64,000 nucleotides of DNA from CAZPRY01 sp964589175 (GTDB lineage: Bacteria; Fidelibacterota; UBA2242). The DNA is taken from assembly GCA_964589175.1 (NCBI GenBank), contig CAZPRY010000020.1, positions 5,174-69,173 on the forward strand, given 5' to 3'. Below are positions 1 to 8,473 of this stretch, one piece after another; the first letter of the stretch is position 1; each line of letters starts with the position of its first letter. A program made the position numbers and the translations under genes. Below the pieces are notes generated by a model. The model worked only from the letters and a program-made list of their open reading frames with translations, searched no databases and was not told where the DNA came from.

Positions 1-141
1 ACATTCATGACTTTGACAAAATATTCAGGTGTCAATTCGACGGAGAAGAGGGCTTTTTTAGGGTAATAACGAACGGTGCGGAATAGCGATCAGCAATTAT
101 GAAAGGTTTCCATCATCACGGCTTGTACAGGGGAAATAGAA

Positions 142-396
142 ATGCAGCTGGATAAAAAAGCGAAAATTATAAATGGTAAGTGCAGCAACTGCAAAAACAG
201 GATTGTACGGCCATTCAGAGAGAATCCCGGGATGGTATATTACGCGGTTAATTTATTGCGTAACGGTAAAAAAACGGTCGGGGTGTGTGAGAAATGCCGG
301 GCTGAAATCGAACTTCCGATGAATTTACTGACAATCAAATTCGTCATAAATAAAATACATGCCCATCCCGAACATAAAAATGAATTGGTTGAATGA
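142..396 (+). CDS. small zinc-ribbon-like protein, function unknown
   Basis: An 84-residue protein with two CxxC pairs, C14-x2-C17 and C49-x2-C52, spaced as in a small zinc ribbon. The rest is basic and ends in a helical, histidine-containing tail (IHAHPEH). An AGGGG ribosome-binding site lies 9 bases before the ATG. I do not recognise the family. It is in the AT-richer element, where small zinc-ribbon proteins are common, so a nucleic-acid-binding or structural-zinc role is a guess. No signal peptide or membrane segment is visible. Confidence 0.6.
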   Translation: MQLDKKAKIINGKCSNCKNRIVRPFRENPGMVYYAVNLLRNGKKTVGVCEKCRAEIELPMNLLTIKFVINKIHAHPEHKNELVE

Positions 397-851
397 TGAT
401 TACAATTGAACGAATATGGCATAAGAAAAAATAAACACCCATCGTGGGAGCAACGGTTCAATCGGAAGAAACACTTTCCACCTTTACAAACAATGTAAAC
501 AAAAGAATGAAACAAAACGTAAAGATAACAGCACTTTTATATCGGGAGATATTCTTTACGCCGTTACAACCCAAAACGTAAAATGTAAAAGAGAACTAAT
601 ATGAATAGGGTCGTTACAATTTTTTGAAGGTAATACAATCCGGTGTCTCCATGCACTTATACAAAAACGACAAAACCGAGGCCGAAATAAAGTGTCTAAA
701 TATGGAGTATTAAAATGTCCAAGTGTCCCCATAGAGGAAACAAATCAGGATTGTAATCAAAATGCGATGGAATTGTAACCATGGAGATATTTCATGACGG
801 GAGAGGCAGGGTAACAGGTAACAAATGGGAGTGTTACCCATTGGGGGTTGA

Positions 852-950
852 ATGAAAATAGATTCAAAGGATATAATCAAGGCGATCAAGGAAAGAGATG
901 GATCAAGATTACACAAAATCGCACAGAAATACCAAAACCGAAGTTGGTAA
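852..950 (+). CDS. possible 32-residue basic peptide
   Basis: An ATG frame preceded by a GGGGG ribosome-binding site 5 bases upstream. It encodes a lysine/arginine-rich, probably helical peptide (starts MKIDSKDIIKAIKERDG). It could be a tiny element-encoded regulator or the broken N-terminus of a longer gene. The overlapping TTG frame at 848-1072 is the alternative, and neither is secure. Confidence 0.25.
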   Translation: MKIDSKDIIKAIKERDGSRLHKIAQKYQNRSW

Positions 951-989
951 AAAGTGTGCAAGTGTGCGAGTTTTATAACGAGAAACAGT

Positions 990-1027
990 TTGCACACTTT
1001 CACAAACATAATGTGAAAATGTGCGAA
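990..1027. repeat. imperfect inverted repeat with GTGAAAATGTG words
   Basis: The left arm TTGCACACTTTCAC (990-1003) pairs with GTGAAAATGTGCGAA (1013-1027) around a 9-base loop, with about two mismatches. AATGTGAAAAT words flank it in tandem. This could be a transcribed hairpin or a dyad operator in a gene-free stretch of the element. Confidence 0.35.
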
Positions 1028-1146
1028 AATGTGAAAATAATCGAATCGAATAAAAATGCTGATCAAGGATAAGGTAATAACAAATGACATAAGCATCCGC
1101 AGAAGGTAGAGAAGATGATGAACAGCCTGAATCTAAATGAATTTTA

Positions 1147-1170
1147 TGTTAGATTTAGAACAATCTAACA
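1147..1170. promoter_or_regulatory. 24-bp dyad just upstream of the PEGA gene
   Basis: Arms TGTTAGATT and AATCTAACA are perfectly complementary around a 6-base spacer and end 15 bases before the ATG at 1186. It could be an operator or an mRNA hairpin in the leader of the PEGA/FISUMP pair. No U-tract follows, so it is not a typical terminator. Confidence 0.4.
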
Positions 1171-1185
1171 ACTATTGAGGCCACG

Positions 1186-3297
1186 ATGAGAGCAGGAGGA
1201 ATTCTTTATTTAATTGTCATTCTTGTGAATTTATTGGCGGCACAAGGTTTACCGACAGTAGCAATTATTCAGTTTGAAGCATCCGGTATGGAAGCAACGG
1301 ACGCCACAAATATCACGAGTCGATTCAGTTATGAATTGTCCCGTGCCAATCGTTTTCGTATAACGGAACGGGAGATGATGGAACGCATTCTTAAGGAACA
1401 GAAATTCCAACTTTCAGAATGTACATCGAGCGATTGTGTAGTCGAAGTCGGTCAATTGCTGAACGTTCGGTATATGATTGCCGGTACAATATCTAAGACA
1501 TTCGATCTCTACTCTTTGCATGTGCGTTTGATCAGCGTTGAGAGCGGCGAAGTCGTTGCCCAGACAGTGGAGGATTTTGAAGGCTCAGCGCGGGACTTTA
1601 TTTCAGGCACGATACGAAATGCCGCGTTGAAACTGGCAGCCGAATCAAGCACGGGTCAAGAAGTATCCGGTATCAGCCATGTTACTCCTACGAGCACCCG
1701 AACCGGGCAGGTGGTTTATACATTAAACACGTCGCCGGTTAATGTCTTTATCGACGGTAATTTCAGCGGCGAGAACAATTCTCAGAAGATAAATCTTTCG
1801 CTGCCGATGGGAGATCATACCATCAAATTTACTGCCGCCGGGTACAGCGACTATGAGAAGACCGTCACCGTCCTGCCCGATCAGAGCATTGAATATACCG
1901 TAAAAATGGAACCTGGCAGCGTTGCCTTCGGGCCTGCCGTTACTACCGGAATTATTATCGTACGTTCTGTTCCCGAAGGGGCCACAGTTTACCTGGATGG
2001 CCGAGACGTAGGCGTCACGCCGATACAGGTGCCGAAAGCAGGAGCGGGCCAACATACGATACGGGTGAAGGCAACACTCTACTATGATCACCTTGAGCAG
2101 GTAGATGTTCAGGCTGACGCCATCATCCAGGTTATGGCAAAACTGGCCCCATCTTTCGGTTCTCTGAATATAATATCCGATCCTGATGGGGCTGTCGTCA
2201 GTCTGAACGGACAAATGAAAGGCCGGACTCCCTTGAAGATCAATGAACTGGCCTCGGGGGAATATGAAATCACAATCAGTAAGGACCTCTATCATACGTA
2301 TTTTGAAAAGTTCATCATTACCGACGGAAGCGATAATAAAAGAAATATCAGACTACAACCGGCGTTTGGACGGATGAGCCTGAAGAGCGAGCCTGCCGGT
2401 GCCTCGGTTTCTCTTGATAGTCGTAAAAGGGGCGTGACGCCTCTGGACATCAATGAACTGTCGTCCGGGTCCTATACATTACGGATTGAAATGGATTTGT
2501 ACACTCCTTATGAATCGGAAATCACGATAGAGGACGGGAAAACCTTTACGCAAACCTGCTCACTGAATCCCTGTTTCGGTACTCTGAATATCGATGGAAG
2601 CCCTATCGGCGCTGATATTATTATCAACGGCGCTGCGGTTGGGACTATTCCACTTAAGCTATTCAAAGTCCCTGCCGGACTGGCCGAGATAAAAGTACGG
2701 GCCGCCAGTTACCATCCTAAAACTCAATTTCAACAGGTTAATGTTGGCGATCTCTTGAATCTGGATATTCAACTAGAGCGGCATACAGGCAACGTGCTTG
2801 TGTTGACCGATCCGCCGGGAGCGCATATTGCCCTTAATGACCGAAATCAGGGCGTATCACCCAAAATCCTGCTAGGTATGCCTACCGGCAAATATAAACT
2901 GGCCATTACGCACACGGAGTATTTGCCTGTAAATGAAGATTTTAATCTTGCATTGGACGAGCGTAAAGAATTCAATATAAAACTCTTAACCTATGTAGGC
3001 AGCATTCGGCAGGAGATTGATCGAGTAAAACGGAAGCGAAATCTCAATATCGTAGCCAGCGGCGTGCTGGGAATAACAGCTGGTGCTCTGCAATTCATCA
3101 GCATGAAAACCTATACGGATTATGAGAACGCATCGACTTCTACAGAGGCTGTTGATCTTTACGATAAAGCCAATACCCTGAACAAACTCTCCGGATATGT
3201 GGGTACTGCTGCGGGACTGTCGGCGATACCGATCCTCAAAAGGCAAGTGGAAATCAGAAAACTGATTAGTAAAGTGAACAAGGGACATGAAAGATGA
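1186..3297 (+). CDS. secreted CsgG-like protein with six PEGA repeats
   Basis: A 703-residue protein. Residues 1-20 form a signal peptide or anchor. Residues about 24-155 resemble the CsgG/FlgO-like fold of periplasmic or outer-membrane lipoproteins (TVAIIQFEASG, then ITEREMMERIL and the YMIAGTISK strand). From about 174 to 600 come six consecutive units of about 70 residues of PEGA type, each with the pattern P-x-GA-x-V-x-L-x(n)-G-x-TP and a closing G. The last 100 residues hold one hydrophobic helix and a basic tail. PEGA domains are found in surface proteins and are thought to bind wall or surface polymers. The ATG has a GAGG site 5 bases upstream. It overlaps the next gene by ATGA, so the pair is translationally coupled. 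The exact role is not known. Confidence 0.8.
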   Translation: MRAGGILYLIVILVNLLAAQGLPTVAIIQFEASGMEATDATNITSRFSYELSRANRFRITEREMMERILKEQKFQLSECTSSDCVVEVGQLLNVRYMIAGTISKTFDLYSLHVRLISVESGEVVAQTVEDFEGSARDFISGTIRNAALKLAAESSTGQEVSGISHVTPTSTRTGQVVYTLNTSPVNVFIDGNFSGENNSQKINLSLPMGDHTIKFTAAGYSDYEKTVTVLPDQSIEYTVKMEPGSVAFGPAVTTGIIIVRSVPEGATVYLDGRDVGVTPIQVPKAGAGQHTIRVKATLYYDHLEQVDVQADAIIQVMAKLAPSFGSLNIISDPDGAVVSLNGQMKGRTPLKINELASGEYEITISKDLYHTYFEKFIITDGSDNKRNIRLQPAFGRMSLKSEPAGASVSLDSRKRGVTPLDINELSSGSYTLRIEMDLYTPYESEITIEDGKTFTQTCSLNPCFGTLNIDGSPIGADIIINGAAVGTIPLKLFKVPAGLAEIKVRAASYHPKTQFQQVNVGDLLNLDIQLERHTGNVLVLTDPPGAHIALNDRNQGVSPKILLGMPTGKYKLAITHTEYLPVNEDFNLALDERKEFNIKLLTYVGSIRQEIDRVKRKRNLNIVASGVLGITAGALQFISMKTYTDYENASTSTEAVDLYDKANTLNKLSGYVGTAAGLSAIPILKRQVEIRKLISKVNKGHER

Positions 3298-4526
3298 AAC
3301 GGTTAATATTACTTCTTGGACTTCTGATACTTTTTTACACCTGTGAGGATTTGAAACGTAACAATCCTATTGATCCACATGTGGAAATTAATGCGCCAAC
3401 TAATCTGACCGTAACGCTCATTGACGATCATTCCCTGCTACTAATCTGGATGGATAACTGTGGCTATGAAACGGGTTATCGGATTGAGCGTGATGACGGC
3501 GGCGGCTATACACAGGTGGGTGAAGTTTCAGCGGATACGACGACGTTCACTGATACCAACCTCACATATGGCCAAAGTTACTCTTATCGGGCGAAGGCAT
3601 TTACTACAAATAACAGTAGTGACTACTCGAATGAGGTTCAGATAGAGATAATGATCCCGGCACCGTCAAATCTAACTGCTTCGCTTATCCGTAATTCGGA
3701 GATTCTTCTCACCTGGACAGATAATTGTTCATTTGAATCCGGTTTTGTTGTTGAACGTAAGGTGGAGAGTGGATCATATATCGAGATTGCCCGCTTGGAT
3801 GCAGATGTCAATCAATATACTGATAGCGGGCTGGACGATGAGATTACCTATTACTATAGATTGGCCGCTTTTACGAAAAATTTGAATTTCGTTATTAATA
3901 TGTCGGATTTCATTGAGATAAAAGTACCACCTATGGTAATGGATACTGACGGTAATGTATATCAATCTGTAAAAATTGGTAGTCAGCTGTGGACGGCGGA
4001 AAACTTAAAAGTCACACATTACCGTAGCGGCGATGAGATACCCAATGTAACGGACAATACAGCATGGTATGATCTTTCGACTGGCGCTTACTGCAATTAT
4101 GACAATAATACAGAATATGTTGACACTTATGGACGTTTATACAACTGGTATGCTGTAAACGACAGTCGCAATATTGCTCCTACAGGCTGGCATGTACCAA
4201 CTGATACGGAGTGGCAAATATTGGTTGATCATCTGGGAGGTAAGTACGTCGCAGTAGGGAAACTGAAAGAAGATGGGTGTGTACACTGGAATAGCCCAAA
4301 CACGGGAGCAGACAATGAAAGTGGATTTACTGCGTTGCCTGGTGGCTTCCGTTACAGCGGTGGCAACTTCAGCGATCTGGGGCATCGCGCCAATTTTTGG
4401 TCATCGGCGCGGTACAATATTAGTGACTATGCAATGAATTGGATACTGGACTCCAATAATTCAGAAATCCTTTGCTACAATACTACGAAGCTATGCGGAT
4501 TTTCAGTGCGTTTAGTAAAGAATTAG
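3294..4526 (+). CDS. lipoprotein with two FN3 domains and a FISUMP domain
   Basis: A 410-residue protein. The N-terminal hydrophobic stretch ends at C17 (LFYTC), a probable lipobox. Two fibronectin type III-like domains span about residues 33-117 and 122-210 (each with TWxDNC-x-ExG and YxYRxxAF features). Residues about 213-410 are a FISUMP domain (Fibrobacter succinogenes major paralogous domain): DTDGNVYQSVKIGSQLWTAE, YGRLYNWYAV, GWHVPTDTEW, FTALPGG and the closing FSVRLVKN. FISUMP proteins are surface proteins of FCB-group bacteria with unknown ligands. The start codon overlaps the PEGA gene stop, so the two probably act together at the cell surface. FISUMP on a mobile element is unusual. 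Confidence 0.85.
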   Translation: MKRLILLLGLLILFYTCEDLKRNNPIDPHVEINAPTNLTVTLIDDHSLLLIWMDNCGYETGYRIERDDGGGYTQVGEVSADTTTFTDTNLTYGQSYSYRAKAFTTNNSSDYSNEVQIEIMIPAPSNLTASLIRNSEILLTWTDNCSFESGFVVERKVESGSYIEIARLDADVNQYTDSGLDDEITYYYRLAAFTKNLNFVINMSDFIEIKVPPMVMDTDGNVYQSVKIGSQLWTAENLKVTHYRSGDEIPNVTDNTAWYDLSTGAYCNYDNNTEYVDTYGRLYNWYAVNDSRNIAPTGWHVPTDTEWQILVDHLGGKYVAVGKLKEDGCVHWNSPNTGADNESGFTALPGGFRYSGGNFSDLGHRANFWSSARYNISDYAMNWILDSNNSEILCYNTTKLCGFSVRLVKN

Positions 4527-4776
4527 ACTCGCCAGCGATGTCCGAATGCTCTTTGTATTTTTCTATTTGATTATTTAGATACAGTGGCCTTTGACTTAAG
4601 GCGGTGCTCGACAGTTATTTAAAATAGGCGTTAATATTTAAGCCAACATGGATTAAGGATGAGGAAACATTCAACTTGACTCAAGCCTGCCGGGAAGGTC
4701 CAAATTTTGAGTGTTTAAGATCGATTTTACTTGTCAATTTTATTAATATACGGTGTTATATGTGTTGTGCATTGCG

Positions 4777-4790
4777 TTACATAGATGTAA
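4777..4790. promoter_or_regulatory. candidate operator of the RelB/YafQ pair
   Basis: A perfect palindrome TTACAT-AG-ATGTAA ends 27 bases before the antitoxin start. RelB/DinJ antitoxins are ribbon-helix-helix autorepressors that bind such short dyads, so autoregulation is a reasonable inference. A TTGTCA at 4731 with TTATAT at 4756 is a weak promoter candidate just upstream. Confidence 0.4.
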
Positions 4791-4817
4791 ATTGAGTCAA
4801 TTAACAAAGGTGGAAGA

Positions 4818-5078
4818 ATGAACCAAAACGCCAGTGTGAATGTAAGGGTTGCCCAAAAGGTCAAAACCGATGCCGAAGAGGTGCTTTCCAAACTGGGACT
4901 GACCATGAGTGAGGCCGTCAATGTCTATCTCCGGCAAATTGCGCTGAAAGGCGGAATTCCGTTCGAGTTGACTCTGCCGAATCGGAAGACCGTGCAGGCC
5001 ATGCGTGAGATAGAGAAGAAGCGCAATCTGAAATCCTTTCCCGATGCCGAAAGCATGATCCGGGAACTCAATTCTTGA
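4818..5078 (+). CDS. RelB/DinJ-family antitoxin
   Basis: An 86-residue protein with the RelB/DinJ pattern: an N-terminal ribbon-helix-helix strand (ASVNVRVAQKVKTDAEEVL), then LGLTMSEAVNVYLRQIALKGGIPFEL, which is the family signature. The C-terminal part is acidic and basic and likely wraps the toxin. The ribosome-binding site AAAGGTGG lies 7 bases upstream. Its stop overlaps the reading frame of the YafQ-type toxin. It should neutralise that toxin and repress the operon through the palindrome at 4777-4790. Confidence 0.9.
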   Translation: MNQNASVNVRVAQKVKTDAEEVLSKLGLTMSEAVNVYLRQIALKGGIPFELTLPNRKTVQAMREIEKKRNLKSFPDAESMIRELNS

Positions 5079-5083
5079 CCGCC

Positions 5084-5350
5084 ATGAAGAACCTGAATTA
5101 TACAACCACGTTCAAAAAGGACTACAAGACCGTCTTAAAACGGGGCTGGGATGCCGACGAACTACAGGCGGTAATCGATCTCCTGGCAGCGGGGCACACC
5201 TTACCCCAGAAGTATAAAAACCATCGCCTACAGGGACGGTGGCATAGTTTCTATGAATGCCATATCAAGCCCGATTGGCTATTGATCTGGTCCCAGGATG
5301 AAGACAATATTTACCTGGCCAGAACAGGCTCACATGCGGATTTGTATTGA
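5084..5350 (+). CDS. YafQ-family mRNA interferase toxin
   Basis: An 88-residue RelE-superfamily toxin of the YafQ branch: FKKDYKTVLKRGWD at the N-terminus, LPQKYKNHRLQGRW in the middle, then ECHIKPDWLLIW and LARTGSHADLY. The histidines of HRL, ECHIKPDW and GSHADLY match the catalytic histidines of this family. A TTG at 5075 that overlaps the antitoxin stop is an alternative start, adding three residues. I prefer the ATG at 5084. The family cleaves mRNA on ribosomes, and here it probably stabilises the mobile element. Confidence 0.9.
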   Translation: MKNLNYTTTFKKDYKTVLKRGWDADELQAVIDLLAAGHTLPQKYKNHRLQGRWHSFYECHIKPDWLLIWSQDEDNIYLARTGSHADLY

Positions 5351-5486
5351 TGTCTGATATAGGTAGTATCTCTTGAAACAGAGTTATAGCGGAATAACGG
5401 TAATGATTGAACCGGGTAATAAGAAAAAGGGTAATCGCAATGATTTCAGCAGTGTGATATAAAAAGTAGAAACATTGGTGGTCAAC

Positions 5487-7001
5487 ATGCATGATTTCCA
5501 TGATGATGACGAGTTTTATGATGATGGTGAAATATTTGATGATCTTGGTTATTTAGGCGCAGAAAAAATCCGAAACACTCTAAAATTCACTTTGAACGTC
5601 GATGACACCGTGAATTGGGATAAACTAAAAGACACTTCAACTTTTCTCATGAAGAGACCCTCACAACCGGAATTGATGCCCCTGTCTAAAAAACCGGACA
5701 AATCCGATCACAAATATAATCCAAATATCAACATAATTGATGAGATATTCCCGTCACTGAAAAGAAAGAAGATCAGATCGTCCCGGCATCGTTTTAATCG
5801 TGATTATGAATTGTGGTCAGCAGGAAATGAGCACGCTGAGCAAAAGAATAAGAAAATAATCGAGCCATACAATTGGACCTTGCAGGAATGGGAAGAGCAA
5901 TATTCGGATTTCCAGAAAAGACAGGAAGAATTCAACAGCAAAATCGATAAAAAGAAGGAAGAATATCTTAACAGAAATCCTGATGTCGTACTTGAATATT
6001 GTCACTGGGTCTTGACTTATTCAAAATACCCTGATTTTTTCCCGAAAGAATTTGATGTGGATTACAATCCGGAGAACTGCATCGCTATTGTCGATTATTT
6101 ATTGCCCTCGATAGAAGATTTCCCGACTTTATATGAGCATAGATTTGACAGAAGGTCGAACAAAGAAAAACATGTATTTCTGTATGGAAAAGACCTGGAA
6201 AACTTATATGATGACCTGTTATATCAGATTTCTTTACGGACAATTCACGAGTTATTTGAAGCGGATACCGCAGATGCTTTAAAGGCTGTGGTTTTTAACG
6301 GTTGGGTAAATTCAGTCGATAAATCGATCGGGCAAAAAGTCAAATGTTGCATACTCTCAGTACAGGCCAATAAAGAGGAATTCGTAAAAATCAATCTTGA
6401 GCTAATCGATCCTAAAGCCTGTTTTAAAAATTTAAAAGGTGTGAGCGCTGCAAAATTGCACGGCATAACACCGATTGCACCACTTCTTAAAATCGACAAA
6501 GACGACAAAAGATTTATCTCGTCTTATGAGGTCGTAAACGGTATGGATAAATCCACCAATTTAGCCGCAATGAATTGGGAAGATTTCGAGCACCTGGTAC
6601 GGGAAATATTTGAAAAAGAATTTTCGGAAAATGGCGGTGAAGTCAAGGTAACCCAAGCCAGTAGAGACGGCGGCGTTGATGCCATTGCATTTGATCCCGA
6701 TCCTATCCGGGGCGGTAAAATAGTCATTCAGGCAAAGAGATATACAAATGTCGTTGGTGTGTCCGCTGTCCGTGATCTATACGGTACAGTGATGAATGAA
6801 GGCGCGATGAAGGGCATATTGATAACGACGTCGAATTATGGCTCCGATGCTTACGAATTCGCGAAGGGCAAACCGTTGACACTCCTGAATGGTTCCAATT
6901 TATTACATTTGCTGGAAAAGCATGGTCATAAAGCGAAAATCGATCTTAAGGAAGCAAAAGAAATCCTGTCTGAGAAAACCAGGAAACAGACAGAAGGATA
7001 A
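5487..7001 (+). CDS. Mrr-type restriction endonuclease-like protein
   Basis: A 504-residue protein. The first 25 residues are extremely acidic (MHDFHDDDEFYDDGEIFDDL). Residues about 100-170 are charged and probably coiled. The C-terminal 140 residues are an Mrr_cat PD-(D/E)xK nuclease domain: MNWEDFEHLVREIF, SRDGGVDAIAF with catalytic D398, and IQAKRY with Q415/K417. Proteins with this domain cut modified or foreign DNA. TTG and GTG codons at 5475 and 5478 are alternative starts, and no strong ribosome-binding site decides. It follows the toxin-antitoxin pair and precedes an unknown gene, so it may be a defence gene of the element. The N-terminal 350 residues have no family I recognise. Confidence 0.75.
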   Translation: MHDFHDDDEFYDDGEIFDDLGYLGAEKIRNTLKFTLNVDDTVNWDKLKDTSTFLMKRPSQPELMPLSKKPDKSDHKYNPNINIIDEIFPSLKRKKIRSSRHRFNRDYELWSAGNEHAEQKNKKIIEPYNWTLQEWEEQYSDFQKRQEEFNSKIDKKKEEYLNRNPDVVLEYCHWVLTYSKYPDFFPKEFDVDYNPENCIAIVDYLLPSIEDFPTLYEHRFDRRSNKEKHVFLYGKDLENLYDDLLYQISLRTIHELFEADTADALKAVVFNGWVNSVDKSIGQKVKCCILSVQANKEEFVKINLELIDPKACFKNLKGVSAAKLHGITPIAPLLKIDKDDKRFISSYEVVNGMDKSTNLAAMNWEDFEHLVREIFEKEFSENGGEVKVTQASRDGGVDAIAFDPDPIRGGKIVIQAKRYTNVVGVSAVRDLYGTVMNEGAMKGILITTSNYGSDAYEFAKGKPLTLLNGSNLLHLLEKHGHKAKIDLKEAKEILSEKTRKQTEG

Positions 7002-7015
7002 TTGACATAAGACAT

Positions 7016-7080
7016 AAGAGCGGGAATAGGCTACCGGAGCTGAACATCCTTTCCCTTGGGGACTTTTCCGCTCTTTTACT
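7016..7080 (+). terminator. possible terminator after the Mrr-like gene
   Basis: AAGAGCGG (7016-7023) pairs with CCGCTCTT (7068-7075), followed by TTACT with a short T run. The 44-base interior is long for a simple intrinsic terminator, so this could also be another structured RNA between the two genes. Confidence 0.35.
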
Positions 7081-7110
7081 TTCGCAAGGGCCAATTGAAA
7101 GGGGTTGGTA

Positions 7111-8160
7111 ATGAAAAAAGTCTCAAGTCATACGCGCAAACCAGAGAACGAATCGGATAATGATTCAAATCATATTTCTAAAGAAGAAATGGACTTTAAT
7201 AAGGAGTTGACTCAGGTAAAAGTCTTGAGTTGTGAAAAAATACTAGGAAGAGAGAAAAATAGAGAGACAAATAACGAATTATATCGCTTATCTGAAAAAG
7301 AATTATATAAAGAGCTTAATGAGGAGATATACGATAATCCAGATTCGGGGATTTATCTGCCGGATATAAACGATTATAAGAGTGAATTAGCAAAACTTGA
7401 TTTTAATAATAAGGCCGATTCTGATTATGTGTTTAACCTATATGACAAAATGGTGAGAGATTATAATAAACAATTAGTTAGACTACAAAAGATAAATGAA
7501 ATAGCAGAACATGATGACAATATATTTTTACATCCCGAGGAAAAGATAAGGGTGATTGATTGGTGCGTTGAATACTTTCGACGAATAAGGGTTATTGAGG
7601 AATGTATGAGTAAAAACGGGGTTGAAATAAAAGAATGTTATGATGTTCCATTTGAAGTAAGTGCCCGATATGAATTAAGATATGGTAGTGAATGTAAGGA
7701 CGGCAAAATTATTGATAAAAAAATACTCGAACCAGCAAGCGAACCGGAACAGCAGACAACAGATCAAAGCACTGGAACGGTCGAAGAGACTGGAAGAACT
7801 GGACAGTGTGGACAAGTGGAAGAATATGAAACCCAGATCGGATTTAATGAGGATTATTCAAAATTTACTCTTGATGATGAAGGAATTATAAGAGTCATAA
7901 CCATTCTACCTATACACCAGGAAGCTTATAAATATGTTATTGAAAACTATTCAGGGAAAGATTCTTTTTCTTCAACAGAAATATTCAAGGAACTTAAGAA
8001 TAATATCAAATCACCAATGAAATGTATCCGCTCGTTTTCAGATATCTTTCTTAGAGATAAAGGTGACCATATAACAATATTTCATACCGTATTTACAAGG
8101 ATTAAGCATTCCCACACATACACTATTGCTGATGGCTATAATAAAAAGAGAAAAAAGTAA
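7111..8160 (+). CDS. charged protein of unknown function
   Basis: A 349-residue AT-rich gene with a GAAAGGGG ribosome-binding site before the ATG. The protein is highly charged and mostly helical, with no signal peptide or membrane segment. Residues about 200-230 form a Gln/Thr/Glu-rich linker (PEQQTTDQSTGTVEETG). The C-terminal 110 residues look like a separate compact domain with helices AYKYVIENYSGKDSFSSTEIF and a basic end (YNKKRKK), perhaps winged-helix, which would suit DNA binding. I do not recognise the family. Its codon use is more AT-rich than its neighbours. Confidence 0.6.
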   Translation: MKKVSSHTRKPENESDNDSNHISKEEMDFNKELTQVKVLSCEKILGREKNRETNNELYRLSEKELYKELNEEIYDNPDSGIYLPDINDYKSELAKLDFNNKADSDYVFNLYDKMVRDYNKQLVRLQKINEIAEHDDNIFLHPEEKIRVIDWCVEYFRRIRVIEECMSKNGVEIKECYDVPFEVSARYELRYGSECKDGKIIDKKILEPASEPEQQTTDQSTGTVEETGRTGQCGQVEEYETQIGFNEDYSKFTLDDEGIIRVITILPIHQEAYKYVIENYSGKDSFSSTEIFKELKNNIKSPMKCIRSFSDIFLRDKGDHITIFHTVFTRIKHSHTYTIADGYNKKRKK

Positions 8161-8172
8161 TTTTAACAATTT

Positions 8173-8226
8173 CCGTTATTCCCGTTATTTCCGTTAATTC
8201 AATCCGCTACTCCCGTTAATTATAAT
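8173..8226. promoter_or_regulatory. CCGTTA direct repeats and promoter before the replication block
   Basis: CCGTTA occurs at 8173, 8182, 8191 and 8213, the first three exactly 9 bp apart. TATAAT at 8221 lies 17 bases after TTCAAT at 8198, a plausible sigma-70-type promoter for the gene at 8266. The repeats could be binding sites for an element regulator or short iterons of a replication origin. Only the repeats themselves are certain. Confidence 0.45.
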
Positions 8227-8265
8227 TGTTATACTTATACCGAAGATTAAATCGGGAGTATGACA

Positions 8266-8472
8266 ATGAATCAGGCTACATTTATCAAGCAAATTAGAGA
8301 AGCCACAGGGCGGCATGATTTCAATTATTGGCATGTCGAACATCTCGTAAAGGCGGGCATAATAAAACCTTTAAGGCGCGGGCGTGGTATTCCACGTATT
8401 TTTTCCGAAAGTGATGTCAAAACTGTTATGGACCTCCAAAGACAGACTCAAAATCTGAATGACGGGGAATAA
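8266..8472 (+). CDS. MerR-like helix-turn-helix regulator
   Basis: A 68-residue protein with a winged-helix pattern of MerR/excisionase type: NYWHVEHLVKAGIIKPLRRGRG followed by IPRIFSESDVKTVMDL. The ATG at 8266 has GGGAG 7 bases upstream. The ATG at 8260 is too close to that site. It is the first gene of the replication-like block and probably controls it, perhaps through the CCGTTA repeats just upstream. This is an inference from position. Confidence 0.65.
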   Translation: MNQATFIKQIREATGRHDFNYWHVEHLVKAGIIKPLRRGRGIPRIFSESDVKTVMDLQRQTQNLNDGE

Positions 8473-8473
8473 T

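Larger units (their letters stand above)
397..1185. other. 789-bp AT-rich stretch without a convincing gene
   Basis: No solid coding region is seen. The stretch holds several short inverted repeats: TTTACA/TGTAAA around a 5-base spacer at 483-499, an imperfect stem at 990-1027 and a 9-bp-arm dyad at 1147-1170. GTAAA-type words recur at 515-600 and GTGTGC/GTGAAA words at 950-1040. A 74-codon TTG-initiated frame at 848-1072 has no convincing protein character. A 32-codon ATG frame at 852-950 has a better ribosome-binding site. The density of short repeats suits a control region of the element, but no protein partner can be named. Confidence 0.45.

Noticed and set aside
848..1072. 74-codon TTG frame
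   Set aside because: It overlaps a better ATG frame at 852 and has no protein-like pattern or ribosome-binding site of its own.
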